The notes beneath the pieces are model-generated. The model saw nothing but the letters and a program-made list of their open reading frames with translations, made no database searches and had not been told where the DNA came from. Positions 10,539-19,337 of a DNA stretch of 64,000 bases are shown here, one piece after another. Source of the DNA: JAFGSI01 sp041287425 (GTDB taxonomy: Bacteria > Chloroflexota > Anaerolineae > Anaerolineales > Villigracilaceae); the NCBI GenBank assembly GCA_041287425.1, contig JBEULG010000006.1:1-64000 (forward strand), read 5' to 3'. Position numbers and translations under genes: made by a program. The stretch's first letter is position 1. Each line of letters opens with the position of its first letter.

Positions 10539-11387
10539 GTGAAATCTCGCTTTTTTCTCTTTCCGCTCGCCTTGCTGTTGACCGCCTGTACCGCCCAATC
10601 GGCCGAAGCCGGCCTGGGAGCGGGCTTCCGCTTCTCGACCTACGGCCCGCCCACCAACCCCGGCCCGGATTACTGGGCCGCCGTCGGCGAGGCGATGGCC
10701 GCCCGCTTCCCCGGCAGCACACCGCAGGCCATCTGGATTGTCGGCAATTTCACTGGCCCGGGCGTCTTCCTCAACTTCCCGGTCGAGACCGACGACCCCC
10801 ACATCACCTTCACCTACGCCGATATGAACGAGGCGGCCCTCGACCTGTTCGACCAGCGCGGCATCCAGGTCTGGCTGCAAGTCGAGCCGGGCAGCGCCGA
10901 TATGGTCGAACTCATCGACCTGGTCCTCGGCCGCTACAGCCACCATCCCTGTGTCATCGGCTTCGGCGTGGATGTGGAATGGTACAAATCGGACGGCTCG
11001 GCCCAGGGAACGCCGGTCACAGACGAAGAAGCCCGCCATTGGGTGCGCGCTGTGCGCGCCCACAACCGCAATTACCGCCTGTTCCTCAAGCACTGGGACA
11101 TCAACTGGATGCCGCCCACCTACCGCGACGGCCTCGTCTTCGTGGATGACAGCCAGCAGTTCGAATCGCTCGAGGAGATGAGCGCCGAATTCGCCGTCTG
11201 GGGTGAGACCTTCGCCCCCGCGCCGGTCGCCTTCCAATATGGCTATCCCGCCGACCGGCCATGGTGGAGCCAACTGGCCGACCCGCCCGGCGACATCGGC
11301 CGCGCCATCCTGGCCGAGGTGCCCAATACGAGCGCCCTCTTCTGGGTCGATTTCACAGCCCTGGATGTGTTTCCGCCCAACCCGTGA
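10539..11387 (+). CDS. Secreted lipoprotein, duplicated family, unknown function (copy 1)
   Basis: A protein of 282 residues from a GTG at 10539 with a strong AGGGAGGA ribosome site 6 bp upstream. The N-terminus is a lipoprotein signal (KSRFFLFPLALLLTAC) with the lipid-anchored Cys at about residue 18. The mature part has alternating strand/helix segments with GAGFRFST, PGPDYWAAVGEAMAARFPG, VWLQVEPG, VIGFGVDVEWY and LFLKHWD. Evenly spaced acidic and aromatic residues suggest a TIM-barrel carbohydrate-active or sugar-binding fold. That is inference from pattern; I do not recognise the family. The adjacent gene is a paralogue, and the palindrome upstream suggests sugar control. Confidence 0.75.
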   Translation: MKSRFFLFPLALLLTACTAQSAEAGLGAGFRFSTYGPPTNPGPDYWAAVGEAMAARFPGSTPQAIWIVGNFTGPGVFLNFPVETDDPHITFTYADMNEAALDLFDQRGIQVWLQVEPGSADMVELIDLVLGRYSHHPCVIGFGVDVEWYKSDGSAQGTPVTDEEARHWVRAVRAHNRNYRLFLKHWDINWMPPTYRDGLVFVDDSQQFESLEEMSAEFAVWGETFAPAPVAFQYGYPADRPWWSQLADPPGDIGRAILAEVPNTSALFWVDFTALDVFPPNP

Positions 11388-11407
11388 TGATGAAAAGGAC
11401 GACTTCC

Positions 11408-12265
11408 ATGAAACGCCTGCTCAGCCTCCTCGCTCTACTTTTCCTGCTCAGCGCCTGTCAGCCTGCCGAACCCGGCCTGGGAGCGGGCTTCCGCTACTCG
11501 ACCACCGGCCCGGGCATGAATCCCGGCCCGGACTACTGGGCCGCCGTCGGCGAGGCGATGGCCGCCCGCTTCCCCGGCGCCACGCCGCAGGCCGTCTGGA
11601 TCATCGGCGGCATCTACGGAGACGGCACCTACCTCAACTTCCCCTGCCAGGCCGAGGACCCGCTCATTCACTGCGGCGTCATTGACATGAACGAAGCCTA
11701 TCTCGACCTCTTCGACGAACGCGGCTTCCAGGTCTGGCTGCAGGTCGAGCCGGGCAAGGCCGATATGCTTGAGGTCATCGACCTGGTTTTGAGACAATAT
11801 CGCCATCATCGCTGCGTCATCGGCTTCGGCGTGGATGTAGAATGGTATCAGACCCCGCTTGGCTCGGAGGGCGTCCCCATCAGCGACGAGGTCGCCGCGG
11901 CCTGGGTGCGTGCCGTGCGCGCTCACGACCGCGACTACCGCCTGTTCCTCAAGCACTGGGACATCGCCTGGATGCCGCCCACCTACCGCGACGGCCTGGT
12001 CTTCATCAACGACCGCCAGCAATTCGAAAGTCTCGATGCGATGCTGGCCTCCTTCGAAGCCTGGGGCCAGCACTTCGCCCCCGCTCCGGTCGGCTACCAG
12101 TTCGGCTATCCATCCGACACGCCCTGGTGGAGCCAGTTGCAAGACCCACCAGGCGACATCGGCCGCGCCATCCTGGAGGCCGTCCCGAACACACAGGCTC
12201 TGTTCTGGGTGGACTTCACCGTCCTGCGCGTCTTCCCGCCGCAGGAAATGCTGCCTGCGCCATGA
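11408..12265 (+). CDS. Secreted lipoprotein, duplicated family, unknown function (copy 2)
   Basis: A protein of 285 residues that starts MKRLLSLLALLFLLSAC, a clear lipobox, with AAGGA about 10 bp upstream. It is very similar along its whole length to the preceding lipoprotein, by eye about two thirds identical or more, sharing PGPDYWAAVGEAMAARFPG, VWLQVEPG, GFGVDVEWY and LFLKHWDI. The pair therefore arose by tandem duplication. The lysine and acidic residues of the shared core are kept, so both are probably active or binding-competent. Its stop overlaps the ATG of the next gene (ATGA), indicating translational coupling. Confidence 0.78.
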   Translation: MKRLLSLLALLFLLSACQPAEPGLGAGFRYSTTGPGMNPGPDYWAAVGEAMAARFPGATPQAVWIIGGIYGDGTYLNFPCQAEDPLIHCGVIDMNEAYLDLFDERGFQVWLQVEPGKADMLEVIDLVLRQYRHHRCVIGFGVDVEWYQTPLGSEGVPISDEVAAAWVRAVRAHDRDYRLFLKHWDIAWMPPTYRDGLVFINDRQQFESLDAMLASFEAWGQHFAPAPVGYQFGYPSDTPWWSQLQDPPGDIGRAILEAVPNTQALFWVDFTVLRVFPPQEMLPAP

Positions 12266-13419
12266 GCGCGCCGCGTTTCGCCGTCCAATACCTGGAAAAC
12301 CGACCAGCCGGCCTTGTTCCGGCCGAGGCGCGCGCCCGTTTGCGCCAGGCCTTCGACCGCCTGCCCATCGAAGCAGTCTTGCTCGGCTGGGACTTGCCGC
12401 CCGCCTTCGAGGAGGCGGTCGCCGCCGAGACGCGCCGCGCCGGGGCGCGCCTCTTCCGCTGGCAGCCGCTGCTGACCGGCACGCGCCGTCTCGCCCTGCC
12501 GCCCGAATGGGCCGTCATCGGCGCCGACGGCGCGCCCGTCCCCGGTCACGGCGGCCAGGCCGAATTCACATTCATCTGCCCCAACCGTTCGGCCGTCGCC
12601 GAATTCGTCGCCGAGCGAATCGAAACCGTCGCCGCCCGCGGCTTGTTCGATGGGGTGTTCCTCGACCGCATCCGATTCCCCTCCCCCGCCCCCAACCCGA
12701 CCACGCACCTGGGCTGCTTCTGCCGCGCCTGCACCCGCCTGGCCGCCGACTCTGGCCTGGACCTGGAAACCGCCCGCCGCGCTCTGGACACCAACCCCCT
12801 CGAACTGGCGCGCGCCCTGCTCGGCGCGGCCTGCGACCCGCCGCTGGCCGCCCTGCTGGACTTCCGTCAGCGCAGCATCACCCGCCTGGTGAAGACCGCC
12901 GCCCGGCAAGCCGCACAGGCCGGCCTGGAAGTCGGCCTGGATTGCTTTTCGCCCGCCCTGACCCGCATGGTCGGGCAACACTTGGCCGACCTGGACGCCG
13001 TCTGTGACTGGATTAAGGTGATGACTTACCCGCGCGTCTTCGGCCCGGCCGGCCTGTCATTCGAATTGGCCGCTTTGCTGGATTGGCTGACCGGCCGGGG
13101 CATCGCGCCCGCCGAGGCGCTGGCGGCCCTTGCCGAAAGCATCCGCCTGCCTCTGCCCGCCGCGCCCGACGACCTGCGGCAAACAGGCCTGGGGTCCGAG
13201 ACGATGCAAATCGAAATTGAGCGCGGCCGTCAGATGGGCGTCCGGCAACTCCTGGCCGGGCTGGCGTTGGTCGAGATGCCGGGCGTCCACACCTCGACGG
13301 AAGCCCAGATTCGGGCCGAACTCGAGGCCAGCCGCGCCGCCGACGGACTGGCCCTCTCCTGGGATTTATGGTTGACACCGCTCGAATATTTGGATACCAT
13401 TCGCCTCATCTGGTGCTAA
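12262..13419 (+). CDS. Putative TIM-barrel glycosidase-like protein
   Basis: A 385-residue product without signal peptide. It starts at 12262, overlapping the previous stop by 4 bp. Segments such as FTFICPNRSAVAEFVAERI, GLFDGVFLDRIRFPSP, HLGCFCRACTRLAAD, LEVGLDCFSP and WIKVMTYPRVFGP resemble the barrel strands of putative glycoside hydrolases (GHL/DUF4015-like). In those proteins a D..RI.. strand carries active-site acids. Two closely spaced cysteines (CFCRAC) could bind a metal. Cytoplasmic location and coupling to the lipoproteins suggest a shared substrate. The assignment is by resemblance only. Confidence 0.6.
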   Translation: MSAPRFAVQYLENRPAGLVPAEARARLRQAFDRLPIEAVLLGWDLPPAFEEAVAAETRRAGARLFRWQPLLTGTRRLALPPEWAVIGADGAPVPGHGGQAEFTFICPNRSAVAEFVAERIETVAARGLFDGVFLDRIRFPSPAPNPTTHLGCFCRACTRLAADSGLDLETARRALDTNPLELARALLGAACDPPLAALLDFRQRSITRLVKTAARQAAQAGLEVGLDCFSPALTRMVGQHLADLDAVCDWIKVMTYPRVFGPAGLSFELAALLDWLTGRGIAPAEALAALAESIRLPLPAAPDDLRQTGLGSETMQIEIERGRQMGVRQLLAGLALVEMPGVHTSTEAQIRAELEASRAADGLALSWDLWLTPLEYLDTIRLIWC

Positions 13420-13436
13420 TCCCCTTGGAGGAAGCG

Positions 13437-14450
13437 ATGAGCCTGAACACATTGACCGCCGAATTGCTGCCCGCCATCGAGACGGCCCTGCAGGGCGTCG
13501 TCGCCCGGCTGGATGAGCCGCACACCCGCCCCTATTACGAGATGCTCACCTACCACCTGGGCTGGAGCGGCGAGGGCGCCGGCCCCGAAGCGACCGGCAA
13601 GCGCATACGGCCTTTGTTGGTTCTTTTGACTTGTCAGGCTTCTGGGGGTAATTGGCTACACGCAGTTCCGGCTGCCGCTGCCGTCGAACTCATCCACAAC
13701 TTCTCCCTCGTCCACGACGATATTCAGGACAACAGCGACCTGCGCCGCGGCCGGCCGACAGTCTGGAAGCGCTGGGGCATGCCGCAGGCCATCAATGCCG
13801 GCGATGGGCTGTTCGCCCTCGCCCACCTGGCGCTGACCGCCCTCGAGGGAACATTCCCGCCCGAAACCCTCCTGAAAATCTTCCGCCGCCTCGATGAAAC
13901 CTGCCTCGACCTGACCCGCGGCCAGTTCCTCGACATCGCCTACGAAAGCCGCACCGACTTGAACCTGGAGGCCTACTGGCCGATGATTGCCGGCAAAACC
14001 GCCGCTCTGTTGGCCGCCTGCTGCGAAATCGGGGCCCTGTTGGGCGGCGCCGACGAAGCCGTCCAGGCCTCCTACAAGAGTTTCGGCAATTATCTGGGGT
14101 TGGCCTTCCAGGTGCAGGATGATTATCTGGGCATCTGGGGCGACAGCGCCCTGACCGGCAAGTCAGCCGAATCTGACCTGGTGACGGGCAAGAAATCTTT
14201 CCCCGTCCTGGCCGGGCTGGCAAAAGGCGGCGACTTCGCCCGACGCTGGGCCGAGGGACCCATTCGGCCGGAGGAAGTCCCTGCCCTGGCCGAGCGGCTG
14301 GCCGCCGAGGGAATCAAACTGCTGACCCAGGAAACCGCCGACCAGATGACCGACCTGGCCCTGGCCGCCCTGCGCACCGCCGATCCGCAGGGCGAAGCCG
14401 GCGAGGCGCTCTTCGAACTGACCCGGCAACTGCTTGGCCGGCAAGCATGA
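13437..14450 (+). CDS. Polyprenyl (geranylgeranyl/farnesyl-type) diphosphate synthase
   Basis: A 337-residue trans-prenyltransferase. ATG 13437 was chosen for its TTGGAGGAAGCG ribosome site. GKRIRPLLVLL and the first aspartate-rich motif VHDDIQDNSDLRRGRPT (Asp94, Asp95, Asp98) are present, as is the second motif FQVQDDYLGIWGD. It condenses IPP with allylic diphosphates on the cytoplasmic side. Residues before the first motif (SLVHDD) do not allow a safe chain-length call. It completes an isoprenoid theme with fni upstream. The gene ends just before the tRNA-Gly promoter. Confidence 0.92.
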   Translation: MSLNTLTAELLPAIETALQGVVARLDEPHTRPYYEMLTYHLGWSGEGAGPEATGKRIRPLLVLLTCQASGGNWLHAVPAAAAVELIHNFSLVHDDIQDNSDLRRGRPTVWKRWGMPQAINAGDGLFALAHLALTALEGTFPPETLLKIFRRLDETCLDLTRGQFLDIAYESRTDLNLEAYWPMIAGKTAALLAACCEIGALLGGADEAVQASYKSFGNYLGLAFQVQDDYLGIWGDSALTGKSAESDLVTGKKSFPVLAGLAKGGDFARRWAEGPIRPEEVPALAERLAAEGIKLLTQETADQMTDLALAALRTADPQGEAGEALFELTRQLLGRQA

Positions 14451-14466
14451 GCAGGAAAAAATTTGG

Positions 14467-14472
14467 TATAAT
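14467..14472 (+). promoter_or_regulatory. -10 element of tRNA-Gly
   Basis: TATAAT lies 11 bp before the tRNA 5' end, a fitting distance. No convincing -35 is visible within the end of the preceding gene. Confidence 0.5.
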
Positions 14473-14483
14473 CGGCCCTGCCC

Positions 14484-14555
14484 GCGGGCGTAGTTCAGTG
14501 GTAGAACGCATGCTTCCCAAGCATGATATCGTGGGTTCGAATCCCATCGCCCGCT
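14484..14555 (+). tRNA. tRNA-Gly (anticodon CCC)
   Basis: A full cloverleaf: acceptor GCGGGCG pairs with CGCCCGC. The anticodon arm is CATGC-TTCCCAA-GCATG with anticodon CCC. The T arm is GTGGG-TTCGAAT-CCCAT. The discriminator base is T, as usual for glycine. The 3' CCA is not encoded and must be added enzymatically. Confidence 0.95.
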
Positions 14556-14652
14556 TTCACGTCCGGCCGGCGGCGGCCGGACAGCCTGTATATGGGGGAA
14601 ACAGCCGGCGAGACCGTCCAGATAGTGGCTATACGAAATCAAGGAGTAAGTC

Positions 14653-16635
14653 ATGAACGAGCCTTCTCCCCGTCTGCACATCGGCGCGGCGTATTACCCT
14701 GAGCACTGGCCGGAAGAACGCTGGCCGGAAGACATCCGCCTGATGAAAGAGGCCGGGCTGACGGTCGTGCGCATGGCCGAATTCGCCTGGTCAACGCTGG
14801 AACCCGCTCAAGGCAAATACAACTTCGATTGGCTCGAACGCGCCATCGCCCTGTTGGCCAAAAACGGCATCCTGACCGTCCTCGGCACGCCGACCGCCGC
14901 CCCGCCCGCCTGGCTGGTGACGAAATATCCCGCCAGCCTGGCCGTGGACGAGAGCGGCCGGCGGGTACAATTCGGCAACCGCTGCCACTACTGCGTCAAT
15001 TCGCCTGAATTCCACGCCGCAGTCGGGCGTCTCGTGCAGGCCATGGCGAAGCAATTCGGCCCCAATCCGTATGTCATCGGCTGGCAGATCGACAATGAAT
15101 ACAACCGCGTCTGCTATTGCGAGACCTGTCGGCTGGAATTCCAGAAATTCCTGCGCCGACGATACGGCTCGCTGGACAATTTAAACGCCCGCTGGACGAC
15201 GGCCTACTGGAGCCAGACGTATTCGGCCTGGGAGCAGATTCCCCTCCCCAGCGGGCCGCACAACCCCGGCCTGATGCTCGAATTTCGGCGTTTCGTCAGC
15301 GCCAGTTACCGCCGCTTCCAGAAACTCCAACTGGAGGCCCTGCGCCCGCACCTGAAGCCGTCCGATTGGGTGACGCACAACTTCATGGGCTGGTTCGGCG
15401 GCTTCGATCACTACGAACTTGCCGCCGACCTCGATCTGGCCGCCTGGGACTGGTATATCGGCAGCGGGCACAACGATCCGCTCGTCAAGGGCGCCATCCA
15501 CGACCTGACGCGCGGCTTCAAGCGCAAGAACTTCTGGCTGATGGAAACCCAGCCCGGCAACGTGAACTGGGCGGGTGTCAACAACTCGCTGTACATGGGC
15601 GAAGCCCACGCCATGGCCTGGCACGCCGTCGCTCACGGGGCCGAAGCCGTTTTGTACTGGCAATGGCGGTCGGCACTGGGCGGGCAGGAACAATATCACG
15701 GCACACTCGTGGATCCGTCCGGTCGGCCGCGACCGTTCTACCAGGAAGTGCAGTGGCTGGCGCGAGAGTTCGCCGCCGTCTCGGATTTGCTGGCCGGCTC
15801 CGAGGTCCGCGCCCCGGTGGCCATGCTCAACGATTACGACAGCCGTTGGTCGCTCGAAGCGCAGCCCCATCACCGCGACTTCGATTACGTAGAGCATTTC
15901 ACGCACTATTACCGCCCGCTGGCGGCCCGCAACGTCAACGTGGACATCCTCCACGCCGACGAGGCGCTCGACGGCTACCGCCTGGTCATCGCGCCGGCGC
16001 TGACCGTCCTCAACGAGAAACGCGTTCGGCAACTCAAAGCCTTCGTCGAAAGCGGCGGGCATCTCGTTTTGACCATTCGAACGGGCGTCAAGGATGAATA
16101 CAATGCTCTCTTGCCCTCCCGTCCGCCGGGGCCGCTTGCCGACCTGGCGGGGGTCGAGGTCGAGGAGTATTACGCTCTGGAAGTCCCCGTTCCGGTACAG
16201 GGGGAATGGCTGCGGGGCAGCAGCCTGCTGTGGGCCGAGAGACTCGGGCTGCTGGCGCCGCACTGCCGGGTCATCGCCCGTTACGGGGCCTGCAACGGCT
16301 GGCTGGATGAACATCCCGCCATCACCGAGACAGACAGCGGGGCCGGCCGGGTATGGTACGTGGGCGTCAACCTGGATTCGGCCGCCCAAGACAAACTGGT
16401 GGCCCGCATTGTAGAGGCGGCCGGTATTCGGCAAATTGAATCGCCGCCGGGGGTAGAAATCCGCACCCGCCTGCGCTTCGACGGCACGGAAATTTACATC
16501 GTCATCAACCACAATCGCAGCGAAGTGAAACTCCGCCTGCCGTGGAACGCTTACGAGCATATCCACAAACAGGCGGCGAGGGGAACGTTCAGCCTGCCGC
16601 CCTACAGCGCCGCCGTGCTGACAAAGGAAAAGTAG
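14653..16635 (+). CDS. Beta-galactosidase, glycoside hydrolase family 42
   Basis: A 660-residue protein of normal GH42 length from ATG 14653 with AAGGAG upstream. The N-terminus (IGAAYYPEHWPEERWPEDI) is the GH42 signature. WQIDNEYN carries the acid/base Glu149 and FWLMETQPG the nucleophile Glu298. A CYCETC cluster fits the metal-binding cysteines of this family. The middle is the trimerisation Rossmann-like domain (VAMLNDYDSRW) and the C-terminus is the small beta domain (IVINHN). There is no signal peptide, so it hydrolyses small galactosides in the cytoplasm. It converges on transketolase. Confidence 0.93.
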   Translation: MNEPSPRLHIGAAYYPEHWPEERWPEDIRLMKEAGLTVVRMAEFAWSTLEPAQGKYNFDWLERAIALLAKNGILTVLGTPTAAPPAWLVTKYPASLAVDESGRRVQFGNRCHYCVNSPEFHAAVGRLVQAMAKQFGPNPYVIGWQIDNEYNRVCYCETCRLEFQKFLRRRYGSLDNLNARWTTAYWSQTYSAWEQIPLPSGPHNPGLMLEFRRFVSASYRRFQKLQLEALRPHLKPSDWVTHNFMGWFGGFDHYELAADLDLAAWDWYIGSGHNDPLVKGAIHDLTRGFKRKNFWLMETQPGNVNWAGVNNSLYMGEAHAMAWHAVAHGAEAVLYWQWRSALGGQEQYHGTLVDPSGRPRPFYQEVQWLAREFAAVSDLLAGSEVRAPVAMLNDYDSRWSLEAQPHHRDFDYVEHFTHYYRPLAARNVNVDILHADEALDGYRLVIAPALTVLNEKRVRQLKAFVESGGHLVLTIRTGVKDEYNALLPSRPPGPLADLAGVEVEEYYALEVPVPVQGEWLRGSSLLWAERLGLLAPHCRVIARYGACNGWLDEHPAITETDSGAGRVWYVGVNLDSAAQDKLVARIVEAAGIRQIESPPGVEIRTRLRFDGTEIYIVINHNRSEVKLRLPWNAYEHIHKQAARGTFSLPPYSAAVLTKEK

Positions 16636-16649
16636 AACAGGACTTGCAC

Positions 16650-16713
16650 AAAATAAACCGCCAAGGCGCTGAGGACACCAAGGTTCGTATAAAGACGCCA
16701 AGAAGGCTTGGCG
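16650..16713. repeat. Dispersed repeat with hairpin between GH42 and tkt
   Basis: The gap between the converging genes holds AACCGCCAAGGCG and AAAGACGCCAAG words, as at 2079-2105. It also holds a perfect 7-bp hairpin, CGCCAAG-AAGG-CTTGGCG (16696-16713). The hairpin has no T tract, so a terminator role is uncertain. Confidence 0.55.
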
Positions 16714-16731
16714 GACTCGCCAGCAGACCCA

Positions 16732-18738
16732 TCAACCTTCCAGGCGTTGCACCGCAGCCAGGATATTTTCGACCGTCAGGCCAAACTGTTGGTAGATTTT
16801 CTCGAACGGAGCAGAGACGCCAAAGCGGTCGACCCCAAGCACCGCGCCTGCGGCGCCTACCCAGCGCTCCCAGCCCAGGCGGACGCCGGCTTCCACGGCC
16901 AGGCGTTTCCTGATGCGCCGCGGCAGGACGAGTTCGCGGTAGGATTCTTCTTGGGCGGCGAACAATTCCCAGGAGGGGAAAGAGACCAGGCGCACATTTC
17001 TGGCCTCGGCCGCCAAACGCAAGCCCGCCTCGACAATCAATTGAACTTCAGAGCCGGAGGCCATCAGAATCAGGTCTGGTTCGCCGTCGCCGAGGTCGGC
17101 CAGCACATAGGCGCCGCGCGCCAGGCCGTCGGCCGGCGCATACAGGCTGCGATCGAGAGTGGGGACGTTCTGGCGGGTCAGGATCAGGGCCGTCGGTCCG
17201 GCACGCCGCTCGACGGCCACTTTCCAGGCGACCACGGTCTCGTTGGCGTCTGCCGGGCGGATGACGACCAGGCCAGGGATGGCGCGCAAGGCAGCCAGAT
17301 GTTCGACCGGCTGATGGGTGGGGCCGTCCTCCCCCACTCCGATGCTGTCGTGCGTAAAAACCCAAATGGCCGGGTAATGAGAGAGGGCCGAGAGGCGCAG
17401 GGCCGGTCGCATGTAATCGGCAAAGACGAGGAAAGTTGCCCCGTATGGAATCAGCCCACCGTGCAAAGCCAGGCCGTTGACAATCGCCCCCATGGCATGT
17501 TCGCGCACGCCAAAGTGAAAATTGCGGCCCAGAGGGGCATCGGCCTGAAAAGCCGGCTGGCCTTCGATCCAGGTTTTGGTGGAGGGGGCTAAATCGGCCG
17601 AACCGCCAAACAATTCGGGCAGGCGAGGCGCCAGAGCGTTGATGGTTTTGCCGGAGGCGGCCCGCGTCCCCATTCCTTTGGCGTCGGGCGGGAAAACCGG
17701 CAAATCTGCCTGCCATCCTTGGGGCAGCCGGCGGCTCAAACGGCGCTCCAGTTCGGCCGCCTCGGCAGGAAAAGCGGCCCGATAGGCGGCCAGCCTTTCC
17801 TGCCATTCGGCTTCCAGCGCCGCGCCGCGTTGGAGCGCCTGACGGTAAAAAGTCAGGACATCCTCGGGGATGAAGAAGCGCGGCGTCAGCGGCCAGCCGA
17901 GGGCCTGCTTGGCAGCATTCAATTCTTCCTCGCCGAGCGGCTCGCCATGGACCTTGTTCGTCCCCTGTTTGGTCGGCGCACCGTAGCCGATGGTGGTCCG
18001 GCAAACGATGAGCGATGGGCGAGGGTCGGCCCTGGCGGTGCGGATGGCGGCGTCGATGGCATCGACGTCATTGCCGTCGGCAACATGCTGCACATGCCAG
18101 CCATAGGCCGCGAAGCGGGCAGCGCGGTCTTCGGTAAAAGCCAGGTCGGTAGAGCCATCAATGGAGATGCGATTGTCATCGTAGAGATAAATCAACTTGC
18201 CCAGGCGCAAATGTCCGGCCAGGGAGGCCGCCTCGGCGGTGATTCCCTCCATCAGGTCGCCGTCGGTGACGATAGCATAGACGAAATGATTCACGAGGAC
18301 ATGGCCGGGGCGGTTGAACGTCGCTGCCAGATGGGCCTCGGCAATGGCCATCCCGACGCCATTGGCAAAACCCTGACCGAGGGGGCCGGTGGTGGCCTCC
18401 ACACCAGGGGTCAGGCCGTATTCGGGGTGACCAGGCGTGCGACTGCTCCACTGACGGAATTGTTTCAATTCATCCAGAGACAAGTCGTAGCCGGTCAGGT
18501 GCAGCAAAGCATAGAGCAGCATGCTGCCATGGCCGCCGGAGAGGATGAAGCGGTCGCGGTCTGGCCAGAGGGGGTTGCGCGGATTGTGGCGCAGATGGCG
18601 GGTCCAGACCGTGTACGCGATCGCAGCGCAACCCATCGGCAGGCCGGGATGGCCGGAATTGGCCTGCTGGATGGCGTCGGCGGAGAGAAAACGCAGGGTG
18701 TGAATGGCGCGGGTCTGCAAATCGGCGGTGTCCGACAT
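16732..18738 (-). CDS. tkt: Transketolase
   Basis: A 668-residue protein starting MSDTADLQTRAIHTLRFLSADAI. The start at 18738 is supported by GAGGAG about 10 bp upstream. The thiamine-diphosphate motif spans TDGDLMEGITAEAASLAGH to DDNRISIDG. Family residues include SGHPGLPMG, GPLGQGFANGVGMA, the pyrimidine-domain GVREHAMGAIVNG and THDSIGVGEDGPTHQPVE. It transfers two-carbon ketol units in the pentose phosphate pathway. It is divergent from the sensory gene run, with a 14-bp tandem repeat between the two. Confidence 0.96.
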   Translation of the reverse strand: MSDTADLQTRAIHTLRFLSADAIQQANSGHPGLPMGCAAIAYTVWTRHLRHNPRNPLWPDRDRFILSGGHGSMLLYALLHLTGYDLSLDELKQFRQWSSRTPGHPEYGLTPGVEATTGPLGQGFANGVGMAIAEAHLAATFNRPGHVLVNHFVYAIVTDGDLMEGITAEAASLAGHLRLGKLIYLYDDNRISIDGSTDLAFTEDRAARFAAYGWHVQHVADGNDVDAIDAAIRTARADPRPSLIVCRTTIGYGAPTKQGTNKVHGEPLGEEELNAAKQALGWPLTPRFFIPEDVLTFYRQALQRGAALEAEWQERLAAYRAAFPAEAAELERRLSRRLPQGWQADLPVFPPDAKGMGTRAASGKTINALAPRLPELFGGSADLAPSTKTWIEGQPAFQADAPLGRNFHFGVREHAMGAIVNGLALHGGLIPYGATFLVFADYMRPALRLSALSHYPAIWVFTHDSIGVGEDGPTHQPVEHLAALRAIPGLVVIRPADANETVVAWKVAVERRAGPTALILTRQNVPTLDRSLYAPADGLARGAYVLADLGDGEPDLILMASGSEVQLIVEAGLRLAAEARNVRLVSFPSWELFAAQEESYRELVLPRRIRKRLAVEAGVRLGWERWVGAAGAVLGVDRFGVSAPFEKIYQQFGLTVENILAAVQRLEG

Positions 18739-18812
18739 AAAAAGATGCTCCTCGGGAAATTCGGCTGTCGAGAACGGCTTGGATTGTATCAGAAACGAAA
18801 GGCAAATCCGAG

Positions 18813-18896
18813 TCAAAACGGATTGCTCAAAACGGATGGCTCAAAGCGGATGGCTCAAAACGGACCGCTCAAAACGGACCGCTCAAAACGGATTGC
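18813..18896. repeat. Six tandem copies of a 14-bp repeat upstream of the sensory operon
   Basis: Six head-to-tail units with consensus TCAAAACGGAtggC run without spacers. Units 1 and 6 end ATTGC, 2 and 3 ATGGC, and 4 and 5 ACCGC. The first half of the unit is nearly invariant, with one A-to-G change in unit 3. The repeat lies 75 bp from the tkt start and 15 bp before the candidate -35 of the sensory run. An array of binding sites for a regulator is plausible. Confidence 0.92.
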
Positions 18897-18910
18897 AAGG
18901 ATGCTGTTAT

Positions 18911-18937
18911 GTGACAAGCGAAAGGGGCGAATATAAT
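18911..18937 (+). promoter_or_regulatory. Candidate promoter of the sensory gene run
   Basis: GTGACA (18911-18916, five of six matches to TTGACA), a 15-bp spacer and TATAAT (18932-18937). The spacer is one or two bases short. The -10 overlaps an in-frame upstream ATG, which supports the first gene starting at 18963. Confidence 0.5.
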
Positions 18938-18962
18938 GAGATATCGGAGGACGAATACAACC

Positions 18963-19337
18963 ATGAGCAATGGAACTATTCTCTATGTCGAAGACAATCT
19001 CGATAACCGAACTCTCATCCGCCGCATCTTGATGGCCGAGGGCTACGAGGTTGTGGAGGCAGAGAATGCCACCCAGGCCCAGGAGAAACTCAAACAACTC
19101 AAGCCCGACTTGATTCTGATGGACATCAACATGCCGGATATGGACGGTTACACATTGACCGCCCGCATACGCGCCACGCCGGGATTCGAAAACACCCCCA
19201 TCGTAGCCTTGACGGCCAACGTGATGCGCGGCGACCGCGAGAAGTCTCTGGAGGCAGGCTGTGACGGCTATATCCAAAAGCCGGTGGATATCGACATGCT
19301 GCCTCAGCAAATCGAACGATACATGAGGAAAAGATGA
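18963..19337 (+). CDS. Receiver-only response regulator
   Basis: A 124-residue single REC domain. YVEDN is the acidic pocket, ILMDINMPDMDG carries the phospho-acceptor Asp54, ALTANVM has the switch Thr, and IQKPVD has the conserved Lys. There is no output domain, as in CheY or Spo0F. GGAGGA precedes the start. It is the first gene of the long sensory run and overlaps the next regulator by 4 bp. It may shuttle phosphate to or from the hybrid kinase encoded 24 kb downstream. Confidence 0.9.
   Translation: MSNGTILYVEDNLDNRTLIRRILMAEGYEVVEAENATQAQEKLKQLKPDLILMDINMPDMDGYTLTARIRATPGFENTPIVALTANVMRGDREKSLEAGCDGYIQKPVDIDMLPQQIERYMRKR

Noticed and set aside
13600..13690. Patch of lower GC in the polyprenyl synthase suggesting an insertion
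   Set aside because: The encoded residues follow the normal family sequence through RPLLVLL to AAVELIHNFSL, so it is only local codon choice.
16696..16713. Rho-independent terminator between GH42 and tkt
   Set aside because: A perfect short hairpin but without a T tract on either side. It was kept only as part of the repeat.
18813..18896. CRISPR array
   Set aside because: The repeats are contiguous 14-mers without spacers, and no cas genes are present.
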